From: Sphagnum magellanicum
Taxonomy: Eukaryota; Streptophyta; Sphagnopsida; Sphagnales; Sphagnaceae
Assembly (NCBI GenBank): GCA_021904315.1
Contig: CM038923.1
Coordinates: forward strand, 14,390,038 to 14,454,037
DNA length: 64,000 nucleotides
Direction: 5' to 3'
In this document: positions 23,101 to 36,200 of the stretch, piece by piece
Position numbering within the stretch: position 1 is the stretch's first letter
Layout of the letters: each line of letters begins with the position of its first letter
Program-made: the position numbers and the translations under genes
The notes under the pieces: model-generated
The model's input: the letters and a program-made list of their open reading frames with translations, nothing else
What the model was told of the DNA's origin: nothing
The model's database searches: none

Positions 23101-25999
23101 AATGAATCTAAACACAATATCCTTGCCTTGGTGGGCAAGGCCAATAAATCAAACAATATAGCAACAGTAATATAATACCATAGAATTGTGCTTTGAAGTT
23201 AGTGAATATTGAGGAAAATTGTATGCATAATCTGGCACAGTACCTTAATTTTTTTGTAGCAACCTGACCCGCTTCCTGTGCCAACAACAAATTGGCAAGA
23301 ACACACCATCAATTTCCTTAAAAAGTTTTATTTTGATTTTAAGGAATTCCAATGATGAAATTACTCAAAATTCAATCACTCCTGAATTGCAGGTCTAAAA
23401 TAGGTAATAGAAAATCATCTCAGTTCATCCCTAGTTGGGGAGGGTTTTTCAAACAGAACCATGCACACATGACAAGGTCCCTTGTTTTGGGAGATCTCAA
23501 CATGACAAAACAAACAATCCCACTTCCTTAATAGATATGAAGATTTTCAGCATTTGTGTTATATTTTACTTTTCACCATAAGTAGCATTGTTAACCCCTT
23601 AAAATTCCAGCCTACCCCAAGGTTCACATCTAGTTCAAACTGCAAAATTTATTTCAAGCCTCAAAGCTCCTCACCATGCATCATTTGTTAGAAACCAATC
23701 ATAGAATCTTGAAGGAACAATCACAATTTGTAGGTTCTTTTTGCAGGGGATGGGTCTTTCTCTTCATACCCTTTACCAATTTTCAATGGCCCTGCACTTG
23801 GGCCTCTAAACCTTAGCAAGGTGCCTGAAATTGCACAACGATCTAAAGATAAACCCTTTTCCAACCCTTCTCCTGTGCAAAGAGAACCCTTGTGGAGCCT
23901 ACACTTGTGGTAGCCAAGAATATAGAAGGATTTTGTTTTTTCTAACTTTCATATCTAGTATATAGCCAAATTTGGCTAAATTATTTGTCTGGATGATCGC
24001 CACTTTGACTACATCACAGAATCCTTAAAAGAAACCCTGTTCCACCAGAGAAACTTTAAAGCATGTGAACTTAATAGAGGTCATTTACTGTATTTGCTAC
24101 CTCCCACGAAATAATGAATGAAATTCACAATTATTTAAGGTAAACTTAGGCTTTTAATTACATCGCCATTGACTTTAGCCCAATTTATTGTTTCCTCACC
24201 TCACTTGTAGGCCATAAATAGCTTGACTTTAGAAGTTTAATGGGGGTGATTGCAGGAACCTACACTACCTAGTATGCAAGGGAAAAAAGGTATTAAGATC
24301 ATGTCTTTTTCTTTGGAAATTGGGAGAAATAGTTGCATTTGTGGGAGACTCCCCCTAGCACTTGAGTCATTGATGAAGTGACATTTGTTTGTGCTTTTTG
24401 ATTTGAACTGAAGTTATTAATTAATACAACTTGTTGTTATTAGTTAGTAATAAATTTATAGGTCTGGACCAATATTTATAGCCCTCACCCCGCTCCCACA
24501 TGCCTTCACTGCTTCTTGTTGTTACTGGTGGAAATAGTTGATCTTCATTACATGACCTAGTGTCCTGAGCTATTTAATAAATACTTCCACAAAGACACAA
24601 ACCCTCAACGACCACACCATTTCTTCCTTTGGAAATTGCATGGCAATGACCTGTTTCCATAGCTGAATTTTTTTTTAAAACATATTTTTTTAAATATTTA
24701 TAAGAAACTAGTATTCATATCATATCCATAAGAGTTTTTTCTTTCAAATTTTCTATGTAACTAAAGTGTTGATCAATCCATAAGAAGATTTTGCGAAATT
24801 TGGCTGTAAACCAGATATGAAAATGATTTTTTTTTTAAATTGTAAAATCACAAAAATCATTTCAATTTCCCATTCCTAATTTGATTTTTTTGGGAGAAAA
24901 AATTTCAAAAAATGATATCAAAGTTTTGACACAAGAAACCCTGATCTCACCCCTATGACTAAAATGCAAAGAAATAAACACCTCTTGACATAACAGTTCT
25001 GCCCTTTATGCCAAATTCAAACAAAATCATGAGGGATGATAGAATTGTGTAACATGGTCAAGTAATTTAATTCCAAAATTAATTTAATCAAAGAAGCACC
25101 CTAGTGATTACAGCTGACATTTCCAGCTGCAACTCACACATTCCTTTCTAGAACACCTCAAAGAGTACAGCTTAAGTCTCCAGCTGCCATTCACATATTG
25201 GCTCCTCCAATTTCAAGCAAGAAATTTATCTCAAAATCCTACACACAGATGTGAAAGTCTCTTTCTCCTTGGGTGGAGCCAACAAAGGCTGTGAGGGGTG
25301 CTTTTTGGCCACATTCAGCCACTCACACATCACATGGGCTTTGCCAGGGTCGCCAATGCACACAATGCCCATGCAATGTGTGAGGAGTAAGCAATGCCAG
25401 GCGTGGATCATTACTACCTGTCAGGTCATGAACTTATACATACCTGAAAAGCAAATGTTAACATTTAGTTTGCCAACTAAGAATGATTGAGTGGAACATT
25501 CCCCCTTCTTCTTATAGTACAGCCCTAATAGACTCACAAGAGAACATTCCATTTTGCAAAACATCCCCATGTTTAACGAGAAATTGTGTTTGGTAATTTC
25601 AGCAATAAGGGTTTCTTTCCCTTAGGCTGCAGTGATCACAGTTATACACAATGTGCTGTGATAACAACAGTCTAAATTGTTTACAAATTATGGACTTGTG
25701 AACACAAGAGGTTTGCTATTGTTTAGTATTGGGGTTGTTGGGGTTCAATTTTTAACTTAATGAACAAGTACGTTTGTAAATGTATTGGGAGGTTGGGCGT
25801 TCGTTCAGTTAGAGGAAGGTAGGGAACGGGGTTTCTTTTTGTTTAGTGTTTGGGGCGTTTTGGGACTTTTATATAGGGTATCCAGAACATTGGTAAAAAC
25901 TTTGTTGACCATTGGGCATATATAAGGTCCATTCAAAAGAAGAAATTGATCACAATATTGAAGCAAAACTTAATAGTGTTCCAAAGCTTAATTATAGGC
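20111..25999. other. intergenic with dispersed repeats, no gene seen
   Basis: Copies of the palindrome-core repeat lie at 20537, 20975, 21135, 21367, 23954 and 24752. The segment 22840-23150 is a repeat shared with 55.0-57.7 kb and is listed separately. Around 22030-22110 AGGTTA/TAGGCT words cluster as in the 720-1580 block. The 119-aa and shorter open frames in this stretch show no domain. Bases 25740-25930 are relatively GT-rich, but I cannot assign them. Confidence 0.5.
22840..23150 (+). repeat. dispersed repeat, uninterrupted copy (partner at 55.0-57.7 kb)
   Basis: It begins GGGTGTGTCACACATACTGTGACCTTGCC, continues with AAAAAGTATCTTAAGGCAAA and AAATCCTCATATAAAAATA, and ends near CCTTGGTGGGCAAGGCCAAT (positions 23128-23147). 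Matching phrases recur in the same order and orientation at 55005-55127 and then 57510-57715. This copy therefore shows what the other looked like before it was split. Confidence 0.75.
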
Positions 26000-26531
26000 T
26001 CATCAATTACCACAAACAAGGAGCCCTAGCTTAGGATATTGAGAATTGAAATATTAATGAGTCACTTAAAGCTCATTTTTTGTAAATTCCCTCCCTATTG
26101 TGTGTACATATTTTCCTTCCAAAAACATTTCAACACATTCATAAGCATTTGGGCAAACTTCAACACAACTCATAGTTTTTCTTTGTTACAAATCAATTTT
26201 CTCACCATGTCCTCTCTAAAAGAAGAAGCAAATTTGATAGCATTCCAACGTCTTCTAGAAAGGTTAAGTTTTAGTTCAAAGACCTTGACAGATAAAGTAA
26301 AGAACAATATAATAGTGCAAGAAATAGCCATAGAAGGATTGCAATCAGATCTAATTAGAACAACAAAAGTGCAAGACATTAACATAAAAAGTTTATAATC
26401 AATTTTAGTTAGAACAACAAAAATGCAAGAAAGCAACATCAAAAGTCTTATAATCAAAACTAGTTAGAGCAGTAGAAATGCAAGAAATTAGCATAAAAGG
26501 CTTACAATCAAATTTGAAAAGCAAGGCGAAG
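26000..26531 (+). other. open frame with 18-codon tandem repeat (4 units)
   Basis: A frame begins with MSSLKEEANLIAFQRLLERL (ATG near 26210), followed by four tandem units starting at 26315, 26369, 26423 and 26478. Three are 54 bases and one is 55. In translation the units read like VQEIAIEGLQSDLIRTTK, VQDINIKSL, MQESNIKSL and MQEISIKGLQSNLKSKAK. The pattern of hydrophobic residues suggests a coiled-coil or amphipathic repeat protein. Stop codons interrupt units 2 and 3, so as it stands this is a decayed gene or a part of one. I do not recognise the family. Confidence 0.4.
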
Positions 26532-26597
26532 ATACAAATGTTGAAAAAAGATATTGGAATTGAGGCTTTGGACAAGATTTACAATCAAAAGTATAAG

Positions 26598-26599
<2 letters not shown>

Positions 26600-26638
<39 letters not shown>
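26600..26638. repeat. (TA)n microsatellite
   Basis: About 19 uninterrupted TA dinucleotides, directly after the 18-codon repeat region. Confidence 0.95.
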
Positions 26639-26640
<2 letters not shown>

Positions 26641-27018
26641 CGTTGGGTTTCCAAGTTTGTAGTCCCAAATTCTCTACCTAGCAACTCAAAAAGGGGTAGA
26701 TTTAGTGAGCTCTTGCTCCACATGGATCGAGATTTATTCCCACAACTTGCGTAACAATAGTAGACCACAATTTGGTTTGGGAAGATTTTTCAGAATTCTA
26801 CAATTTGTACTCTAGCTTTAACAAATTAAAGTAGCATATAGTTTAAAGATATCTAGACCTAACAATTTTTTTGTTCTCTTGAGTAGATTTTAGGAAAAAT
26901 AAAGGTGTACCTTTAGTAAAGGCAAAGCATTATCCACCTACTAGCTAGAGGCTAGGGCTAGGAGGAAAGGGGAATCCATGATGTTACATGTGTTTTACAA
27001 GAAGTGAAGTGGAGTGAC

Positions 27019-29085
27019 TATGGACCAACAACCTAACACCAACCAAGAAAACATCCCACCCAAGTTAGACCCCATACGTAAGCCCACAAGGGCTACCAAA
27101 ACATCAACAATGAGTGTGAAAAGGTAGTGGACAAATGAAGCACATGAAGAAGCAATGGATGCAATAGAATGTGGCAACAAGACATTGAGGCAAATAAGTA
27201 GGTTGTGGAGCATACCTTTAAGCTCTCTATCTAACCATTTAAATGGTAAAACACAAACAAGGAAAGTCGGGGTAGGGGGAATACTAATAGTAGAAGAAGA
27301 TGTTGTTATAATTACTTGGATTTTGGCTATGGGGTTCAAATTTTTAAGGAATACCAAAATATTGTCACGGTGTCACCCTTTTTATCTTCTTTTACATACT
27401 TTTATTTGACCATGTAAAAACAAAAAATGGATGAGATCGATGGAATCTACAATTATAATGGTTTAAAATATGGTACTTATAAAATATTTGACACATTTTG
27501 ATTCATTGGTATTGATGGGACCAAAATATAAGACAAAAAAGGATTGCATTAAAGACTAGGTCCTTTTTGTCTTTAGTGGTACACTTTAAAGAATTTGGAC
27601 CCCATGTAAAAAATAAGTCTATAAATTAACTTACAACAATTCAAGCTGAAGGGTAGCAAAAATCACTCAAACCATACCAACACCATTTTGGGATGGAATT
27701 CCAAGAAATAACCGGTGGTAGTAATTCAAGTTGCACCATCTAGATTTGTTCATTCGTTAAGCTAAAAGGTTGAAGGTATCTGAAGCACAAGGACTAATTC
27801 AATAGTCTTGCCAAACATTCTACAACAACCTACAATTATTATATAACAAACATAACTACCATGTAGACCACATATGGAACAATGATGAAATTGGAATTCA
27901 AGCAAGTAGACAAGTAAAGGCCAAAGTCCTAGCAAAACATGGTTCACACTGTGTCTACAAAACCATTCCCAAATCCAAGGAACGGCTCACTATGAACTAT
28001 GGGATCAATGTTGTGAAAAGATTTTTGCCAACATTCTACGTATTCAAAGGTGAAAAATTACAACAAGACTATATCAAAGACTGCAAACCAAGCAAATGTA
28101 TGGCAATGTAAAAGAAGGCTTGGATGATAGCCTATTTGTTCAAAAAGTTTCTAAATTTTTTCAAAAGGTTAGTTCTCAATGGGATCTTTTTAACCAATTA
28201 TCACCTACCAATTATGGATGGCCATGGATTCCATGTTACTCTACAAGCAATAGAGCAAGCTCATCAGTTTGGCTTAAACATGGTTACCTTATGGTCCCAT
28301 ATTTCACATGTTTTACAACCCTTGGATGTTTCATGTTTCAAACCATTCAAAATTGCATTCAAGAAAAAGAGGGATGTAGCCATGGTAAGAAACAATTACA
28401 TAGAACCAAACAAGGTCACATTAGCTAGATGGATAGACATAACATTGGACCAATCATTATCAAATATATATATCAGATTTGGGTTTAGGGTTATAGGGAT
28501 TTAGCCACTGATTCCAAAGGCCATGGATGAAAAATTTGGCCTTGTAAAAATCTACACAATAGAACCTACAAACATGGAAGAAACATAACAGTCCAATTCA
28601 AAATTTAAAGGAGAGGAAAATCAACAATGGGTTGAAAAGTTAGATGTTGAATAGTTTCTTAACATAACAACCATAGTTGAGGTTATAAACATAACTACTA
28701 AGGTAGATATACTAGAAGAACCTCATTACTATGAGGAAATGCCTCATAACCCTATTGTAACATTAATGACAAGACCAATGCTCAACCATTCTTACACTAA
28801 TGGTTAACCTAGAAAACCCCTTAGTGGAAGAAGAAGAAAAAATAAATTAAAATCCACTAAGCTCAACACAAGATTCCATGTCCATTCACAACCTTTTAGT
28901 GTTGCCACATTTGCCTATAAAACAAACAAGAAGGAGAAAGCAATTAGTTGATTACAACATGTCACATGTAGTAATTTTTGAAAAGTACTTGAACATTATG
29001 GCTAAAACAGTAATAAATGATATTAAAGAATGTAAACAAAAAAAAAGGAAGAGAAACGGTCCAAGAAGGCAATTAAAACCTTGAT
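27019..29085 (+). pseudogene. degraded pogo/Tigger-type (Tc1/mariner superfamily) transposase
   Basis: An ATG at 27019 begins a region that reads as a plant pogo-like transposase. There is an N-terminal helix-turn-helix (EEAMDAIECGNKTLRQISRL, then IPLSSLSNHLNGKTQTRK), a middle part (LAKHGSHCVYKTIPKSK, then MNYGINVV and LPTFYVFKGEKLQQDYIKDC), and the DDE_1 core (LPIMDGHGFHVTLQAIEQA, then SHVLQPLDVSCFKPFK). The C-terminal tail reads RKQLVDYNMSHVVIFEKYL. The catalytic Asp of the MDGHGFH motif is present. Several in-frame stops and frame changes break it, so it cannot code for a working enzyme. I could not find terminal inverted repeats or a TA target duplication with confidence. Confidence 0.8.
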
Positions 29086-30034
29086 TATTGTTGAGTGGGC
29101 AACTCAAAAATCCATTGAAAAACAAACAAGGGCAACTTTCATTCAAGCTTGGTCTCCAATTGCAATTAAAGATGTTGGGGATCAATTTCATAACAATTTC
29201 ACAATAAGGTTATGAGCTAGCCCATATGGGTATAGAGGTGTTAACCTTGGTGCCATTACCCAAACTTAAAGGGTTGTTAAAATAAGAGCAAGGATAAGGA
29301 TGCAAGTTGTTGGACATGTTCCGACTAGGCACAACATTGTTTCTCTTTATTAAACAATAGAAATAGGGGGGTGGATTATAGGAAATGCACATCACAAGGT
29401 GATCAATCACATTATATTAAGAGGATCAAAGGGGGAAACGAAGATCACCATGGGCCAAGAAACAAAAATTGATCAAAAGCAATAAGAGACAAACATCACC
29501 AAGGTCGACAACATTTGATGATTCATCAGAAGGAAGAGATCACCACATAGAATGTGACTTGCACCACATACAATGATGTTTGTGTGAAGGGTAACAACCA
29601 ATTTATCAAAAGGAATGAACAAACATCACTAGGGCCAACAAACAAGAATTGATCAAAAGGGGAAACAAACATCAAAGGGGGTAGCAAACAAAATCTGATC
29701 AAAAGGAGGAGATGAACATTAAGGGGGGCAACAAATGAAAACTGATAAAAAAGAAGAAACGAATTAATCCAAGGTTGATAAACAAAAATTAATCAAAAGA
29801 AGAGACGAACTAAACCAAGGTTGGCAACCAAAAGGAAGAGATGAATTAATCAAAAGGAGGAGACAAACATCACCAAGGATACCAAGCAAGAATTGATCAA
29901 AAGAGGAGATGAACATGGCTACCAAAAACTAGTAAGAAGGAGGAAATGAATTAAACTAGGGCCAATAACACACTCCCAAGTTCTTTGATAGATTCAAATG
30001 TGAATCTAAAGTGAAAACAATGGAAGGGTTACAA
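29086..30034. repeat. degenerate purine-rich interspersed repeats (first block)
   Basis: After a short stretch that may still belong to the pogo-like element, the sequence from about 29420 to 29960 consists of loosely repeated phrases: GATCAAAAGGAGGAGACGAA, CATCACCAAGGCCGACAA and AGCAAGAATTGATC. Spacing is irregular, about 30-60 bases. The same phrases return at 30890-31650. No gene is visible. Confidence 0.6.
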
Positions 30035-30730
30035 GTCGGGGCACACTCCCTGGCTCGCAACACTTGGGGGTAGAGGGGCGTGCTAAAGCTCCGGGATGGG
30101 GACTAAGAAAAGTGACAAGCAAATCAATTATTCATACAAACCTACACAAACAAAACAACAAATTGGTTAGTGCATAGTTGGAGCACTTTTGGTGCACGGA
30201 TGAGCCATAAACAAACACAAACTCACAAAATTCACCATGGCTTGAACTTGGGGGAAGCCACCACCTTCCCCCTTATAGTATTCTCTGTGCTTAGCCATAG
30301 GGTCAACACCCAAATGTCATTTTGTCCCGGGACTCCTGTAACTTTGGAGGCCCATAACTTTGTGTGCAAACCTCCAATTGAGGTGAGGTCTAAAGCAAAG
30401 TTGTAGCCTTTGTCGAGATCTTTTTAACAATATGTGGCACGCCACCTTCACACAAGGAAATTGGGGCAATTCCCAACGTTTAGTGGTCAGGAGTCAAATT
30501 GCCAATTTGACTCATGGACCTTCTTTTGGCCATAACTTATGTTTTAATAACCCAAATGGGTCATGCGAGCCCATTTTAAATATCTAAGTTCCAAGAGATT
30601 TCTAATGATATAAGGAACTTCTCAATCTAATGAATTTTGACCCCTACAACCGCCTTTGAAGATTTGGGAGTCCATTGGGATTCCAACTCCCAAAGTGGGA
30701 GCTCATTTTGGAGTGTGCGAGTTCATTCCT
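30035..30730 (+). repeat. ~700 bp repeat, copy 1
   Basis: It starts GGGGCACACTCCC and contains GAGGGGCGTGCTAAAGCTC, GGCTTGAACTTGGGGGAAGC, TATAGTATTCTCTG and TAGTGGTCAGGAGTCAAATT, in the same order as copy 2 at 32475-33205. The copies are clearly diverged, perhaps 70-80% alike by eye. The embedded TATAGTA and the two direct copies about 2.4 kb apart would suit decayed long terminal repeats, but I found no TG...CA ends and no coding remains between them, so the family is left open. Confidence 0.7.
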
Positions 30731-32474
30731 TCACATTCTCTTGCACTCCTAGAAGCATGAAATGTGACTCTTGAGCTCACTCTTAGCCCACACCTTTGCA
30801 AGCCCTTGCTTTGATCACGAGCCCATGGTTACGAACCCAAAACTAGGGTTGCAACAGTCAACAAGCTATAAAATGAGACAAATTGAACTGGGGTTGGTAA
30901 AAAAAAGGAGGAGAAGAACTAATAAAAAAAAGGAAACAAAAATCACTAGGGACAGCTGCAAGCAAGAATTAATTAGAAGAAAAGATGAACATGGTTAACA
31001 AAAACTAATTAAAGAGAGGAGACGAATTGAGCCAAGTTCGGCAAGCTACAAAAGGAAGAAACGATTTGAACTAAGGTTAGCCAATTGTAAGAAGAGGAGA
31101 TGAATTAATCTAAGGTCATCAAGCTATAATTGGATTAAGTAAAAGGAAGAAATGAACTGAATTAAAACGGACGAACAAAAGGAGGAGATGAATTAATCAG
31201 AAGGAAAAGATAAACTAAACCAAGGTCATCAAGCAAAAGGAGGAAATGAACTTATCAGAAGGAGGAGACAAATTGATTAGAAGGCGGAAAAAAGGAGAAG
31301 ATGAATTGATTAGAAGGAGGAGAGAAGGAAGAGACAAACTAAACCAAGGTCAGCAAGTTGCAAAAGGAAGAGACAAACTAAACCAGAATTGGCAAGCAAG
31401 AGGAGGAAATGAACTAAATTAGGACCGGCAAGTAAGAGGAGGAGATGAACTAAACCAGGACTGGCAAGCAAGAAAAGGAGACGAACGTCACCAAGGCCAA
31501 CAATAATTGATAATTAATCAAAAGGATCATCACACAAGGTGTGACCTACACCACACATAATGATGCTTGTGAGGGGTGTAGCAACCAATTAATTAGAAGG
31601 AGGAGACGAACATCACTAAGGCCGGCAACAAAAACAATATTGTCGTAGTAGATGCAACAATAAAGGAGGAATGGAAGCTTGTGGTGATAGTGCCCATTTA
31701 TGTTTGAATTTTAGGTTATCGTAAACATTATAAACTTGATTACCGTTGATCTAAAGCCCTAAATCTAAACAAATTTTTGAATCGTTGATGAAATGTGAAC
31801 ACGATTACATGGGGAACGCAGTTGGGACATAATTTATAAATGTTTAGTAAACAAATGGATTTTGATAATACATGAGGAATTTTATCATTGGTCATAAGGT
31901 GAGACTTACTTGGAATTAAGGCAGTAGGTGTATGGTAAATTTTTTTTCAAGCGGAATACCTTCCTAACTTTGGAAAGGCATAAATTTCACAATTCTAAAC
32001 AAAATTAGATAATTTAAAAGCTAAATGGTGCATCCATAAAGGGGCTACAAAATGCTTTTAGACATTACAAGAAATTGAGTAATAACTAACATGCTATTGA
32101 ATGAAAACCCATTAAGTGTTTACTTGTAGGCATGTCTACCCTAGTCATGTTAGGAATTTTGGAAACATATGTTCTCATGGAAAAAAAAAGATAGATGTCG
32201 TTGTATGGCAAGTCACAATTTGATTTGTAGTTCTTGGAGCTTTAAGATGATTATGAGCGCAACTATTTAAAAACAACCTTACTGGCAAAATTTGTGATCA
32301 TAATAGCCAAATGGAAAGATGTCTTAAAAATACCCTTATATTGGCTTACCCCAATTAGTACATTGGGCAATGCCGTTTTGCCAAGGCATTACCTTACACC
32401 TAGATTGACGTGCTCCTAAGTCCTTGGTTAGTCCCAACTTGGGACTAATTTGTTCAAGTTGCGAAATTGGGAAG
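30731..32474. repeat. degenerate GGAGGAGA/ACCAAGG repeats (second block), then unassigned DNA
   Basis: From about 30890 to 31650 phrases such as AAAAGGAGGAGATGAACTAA, ACCAGGACTGGCAAGCAAG and GGAAGAGACAAACTAAACCA recur with irregular 30-60 base spacing. They match the block at 29420-29960. Bases 31650-32474 are AT-rich with no recognisable feature. Confidence 0.6.
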
Positions 32475-33205
32475 GACTCGGGGCACACTCCCAACTTCCA
32501 GCACTAAAGGGGGTGAGAGGGGCGTGCTAAAAGCTCTAGGATTAGACTAGGAAGAGGGACAAGCTACTTAGTTATTCGGCCCTGCATCCAAACCCAACCA
32601 ACAAGTTGGTTATAACTCATTCTGCACCCTTTTGGTGTTGGGACTAGCCACGGGCAACCTTGGACTCACTTGACTCACCACGGCTTGGACTTGGGGGAAG
32701 CCACAACCTTCCCCCATATAGTATTCTCTGCATCTCACCGTCGCACTTGCATCCAAATGGCACTTTTTCTTGGGACTCCCAAAGTGGAGTCCCGAAACTA
32801 TCCTGGTTTGGCCTCCCGGGACTTTGGGCGTTCATAACATCTCGCCCCAACCTCGGATTGGGATGAAGTCTAAAGCAAAATTGTAGCTTTCCTCAAGAAC
32901 TTTCCAACGGTGTGTTGCACTTCACCTGCACACACCGGGATCGGGTCGATTCCCGACTTTTAGTGGTCGGGAGTCAAATTGTCAATTTGACTCCTGGCCC
33001 TTCTTTTGACCATAACTTGTGTTGCAGATGTCTAAATGGCTCATGCGAGACCATTTTGGACATCTACACTCCAAGACCTTTCCAACGGTATAAAGAATGC
33101 CTAAATGCAAGGTGTTTTGACCCCTGCAATTGCATTTTGAGTTTTCGGGATTCCTGGAGGTCTCCCAAGTCCCATTTTCAGGAGCGAGAGTGGCGACCTC
33201 ACATT
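32475..33205 (+). repeat. ~700 bp repeat, copy 2
   Basis: The direct-orientation partner of 30035-30730. It starts GGGGCACACTCCCAACTTCC and shares GAGGGGCGTGCTAAAAGCTC, GGCTTGGACTTGGGGGAAGC, the TATAGTATTCTCTGC box and TAGTGGTCGGGAGTCAAATT. It is more GC-rich than copy 1, which has more of the TG/CA changes expected from methylated-cytosine decay. Open frames of 68-111 aa inside it are not supported as genes. Confidence 0.7.
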
Positions 33206-36200
33206 TCCCTCAAAGTCGGGTTGCATCATAAATACCCCCCCACATAAGCAAGTTGGGCTGCATACAATGATCCTACATAATATATGAATTCATCAATTCA
33301 TTTGGATTATGGTTTACCTTCCACATGGGTTGGTTCACAACTAAGGTTTATATTAAAGTTAGTTGGGTATCAAGTTTTGGTTGAATATTAACCCAAACAT
33401 ACATTTGGGTATGGGGTTCTATGACTACTGGACCTTGGGCAATAATTTTTTTTTATATACATTACTTGAGCATGCTTCTATTGTCCCATTCACACATGCA
33501 ATTCCCACACCTAGGCCCAAGGCCTTGTGCTTTGCAAAATTTGTGAAATGCATCGATGGAGTGCGCATCACATACCAATGCAAAGCATTATCACATTAAG
33601 CTTTAGGGTTAGAAATTTTAGGTTAAAGTTTTGCTTAGGTGGGCTTTGATTTGGTTTGAAAATTGTTGATGAAAGAGTTGTTGGTTTGTGGCTTTGTGTA
33701 GTTAAGTTTGAAGTGTTTTGTGCTCTACATTTCTTAATATTTAATTTTCATTATCAGTTTACAATGAATGCAAATAGTTGAATTTTTTAATGAATGGAAT
33801 GACAAAAGATGGGGAGGGATTTTCTTTATTTATAATCAATTATGATGTTAACATTGGTTAAGCCCAGGGGCTTGGGAGTGGTGATGGTGGGCTTGGATCT
33901 TAAGTAGGTCTTAATGAAATAGTTGTTTTTGATAGAGAGTTTTGTGAAGATAACTTGGAGATTCTTGAAGCTAAAGTAGTTGCATGGCAAGAGGAACTAC
34001 TTGTTCAATTAAATCTCAACCAAAAGTTATGGATCACATGGCAAAAATCAACAAGTGCATGAACATTTCCAAACTTAATGACCTTAATGTTATTGTGGAT
34101 ATTTGTAAGTTTCAAAAAATGAAATGCATTCTAAAGCACAACGTGTAGTAAGAAAAGGTAAGTCAAAGTTCTACCCAAAGTGAAAATGGTTTGGTTATAT
34201 AACAAAGACCATGGCACAATTACCATGGGTTGTCATTTTGCTTTAAAACATTATGTAATTTTGGAATTGTACCAAATATGACACTCTAATGTTATAATAG
34301 AATTTGATGTTCACCAAATTATTAAAAAGAGGAGAAAAACAATTCAAAAAAAACTAACCCTACTCAAAAACAATTCCTTAAAGATCTGGTACTCCACATC
34401 ACAAACGGCTATCACCCATTGAGCTCCATTGAAAACATCTAGTTGAAAAGGTTTATTTTTCATTTGTGCATTTGGGTTGTGTCTTTTAATAGAAGGCAAT
34501 TCGCTAGTGAAGTTATCCCAATGATGTTCAACAAGACCATGGAATGATATGTGATTCTTGCCCTTGTTAAAACATCACAATTATTGCAATTTTGGAGTTA
34601 TGGATGTTTTGAAAAGGCATGGACACTTGTGCACTTGTTGTAAATTATATCCACAAAAGGTGGGGAACATGTCATATCATGGTTTGGATTTGTGAGGTTC
34701 ATGAAACATCAAACACCACCATGGTTGTGCAATTGAAAGCCTTGCTTGCTTAGTATGAATTGTTGGACAATGTCATAACATATGTTGAAAATGAAGGTGT
34801 CAATTTGAGCACCTTCATTATAACCTTAACAAACATTGTGTTTTGTGTTTCACTACAATTGTCATAACCCTATGTTGCCATTTGTTATGGGCATGCCATG
34901 TCAAAATGTTGTCAATATGTTATTAATGACCTTAAGGTATGTGGTGGAATGCGAGAGGTTTTTATTAGGGATGTTCAATTTGCTTAGTAGAAAATTATTA
35001 TTTGAATTAAAAAAAGGAAAGAAAAATACGAATGGATTAGGGGATGCATAGATGCATCCCTTTGCCCTAATTTATTGAAGACTTTTTTATGAATTCAACA
35101 TAACATCAATTATTGGAATTAGTTTTCACTAAATGGCTATTTAATTTTATTTGTTTGTGTGCATGGTTTGTGAAAATTTGAAAGTGCACTTTGCACTCAC
35201 CACCAAATTTGTGAATCAAATTGTTAAAGTTGTAGCTAAAGGTGAGCAACAATTTGTGGCATGCCATCAACAACTTTGACTTGTTGGATTATTTTGTCAC
35301 CTTGACAACAAGGCTACAATTATGTAATTTTTAGGCTATAGGTTTGGTGGCAGCAATATTACAACCACTTAGTTATCAAGGCTGCAATTTTGATAGTTAG
35401 TATTTCGTTATGGAAGACATAGAAATAGGACATATATATAACTTTTTGTTAAAAACATTTTGGTAAGATGTGTGTTACAAGATGTGTAAGACATAACAAT
35501 GTTAATTTAGACCTATACATTTGATTTTTTTCTTGAAAACCATGTGAATTATGGTCATATTTTGAAATGCATATATTGGGGTTGATGTCCCATGGACATT
35601 GCCATTTTCTATACCTATTATGCCTGCACTTCTACCAAAAAACAAATCAACCTATGTCTATGCCTGGAGGGCTTAAATTAATATTTAACTTTTGTCAATT
35701 TGCTAATTGATATCTCAAACTTTGTTGAATATAAACATAATTAAGTAATAATTATATTATTTTAAACGATTCAAAATGGATATCTAAGTAATTGAGTTTT
35801 TGAAAAATAATTAAATATTTGACAATGAACAACCAAATTGGCCCAGATACTAGGGTAGCTGAAGCATTACATGACTAGTTGGAAGTCTTTTCATTACACA
35901 GGTAATACCCTGATTTCACAAGTGGGCTCTTCTATTGTTATTGCATGTAGTTTAATAGCCTAACAAAATGAAGATGTGGTTGTGACCACCACATCTGCAA
36001 AGAAGGATCTCCCCCCTCCCCACATTACCATATGGACCATGGTGCATGAATGTGTTGTGCACCATTACTTCAGTGCAATATCATTTATTTCTAAGATTTA
36101 GATGTGAAAAATGTGTAAGATTGAGTTTGATATAGCAATTAAAGCAAGTGCAAAACCTCCTTAACTAAAAGTTTGACCCATAGAATCTGCATTAAGGACC

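Noticed and set aside
29420-31650. CRISPR-like array
   Set aside because: Repeat phrases are degenerate with irregular spacing and the genome is a plant; no conserved direct repeat of fixed length exists.
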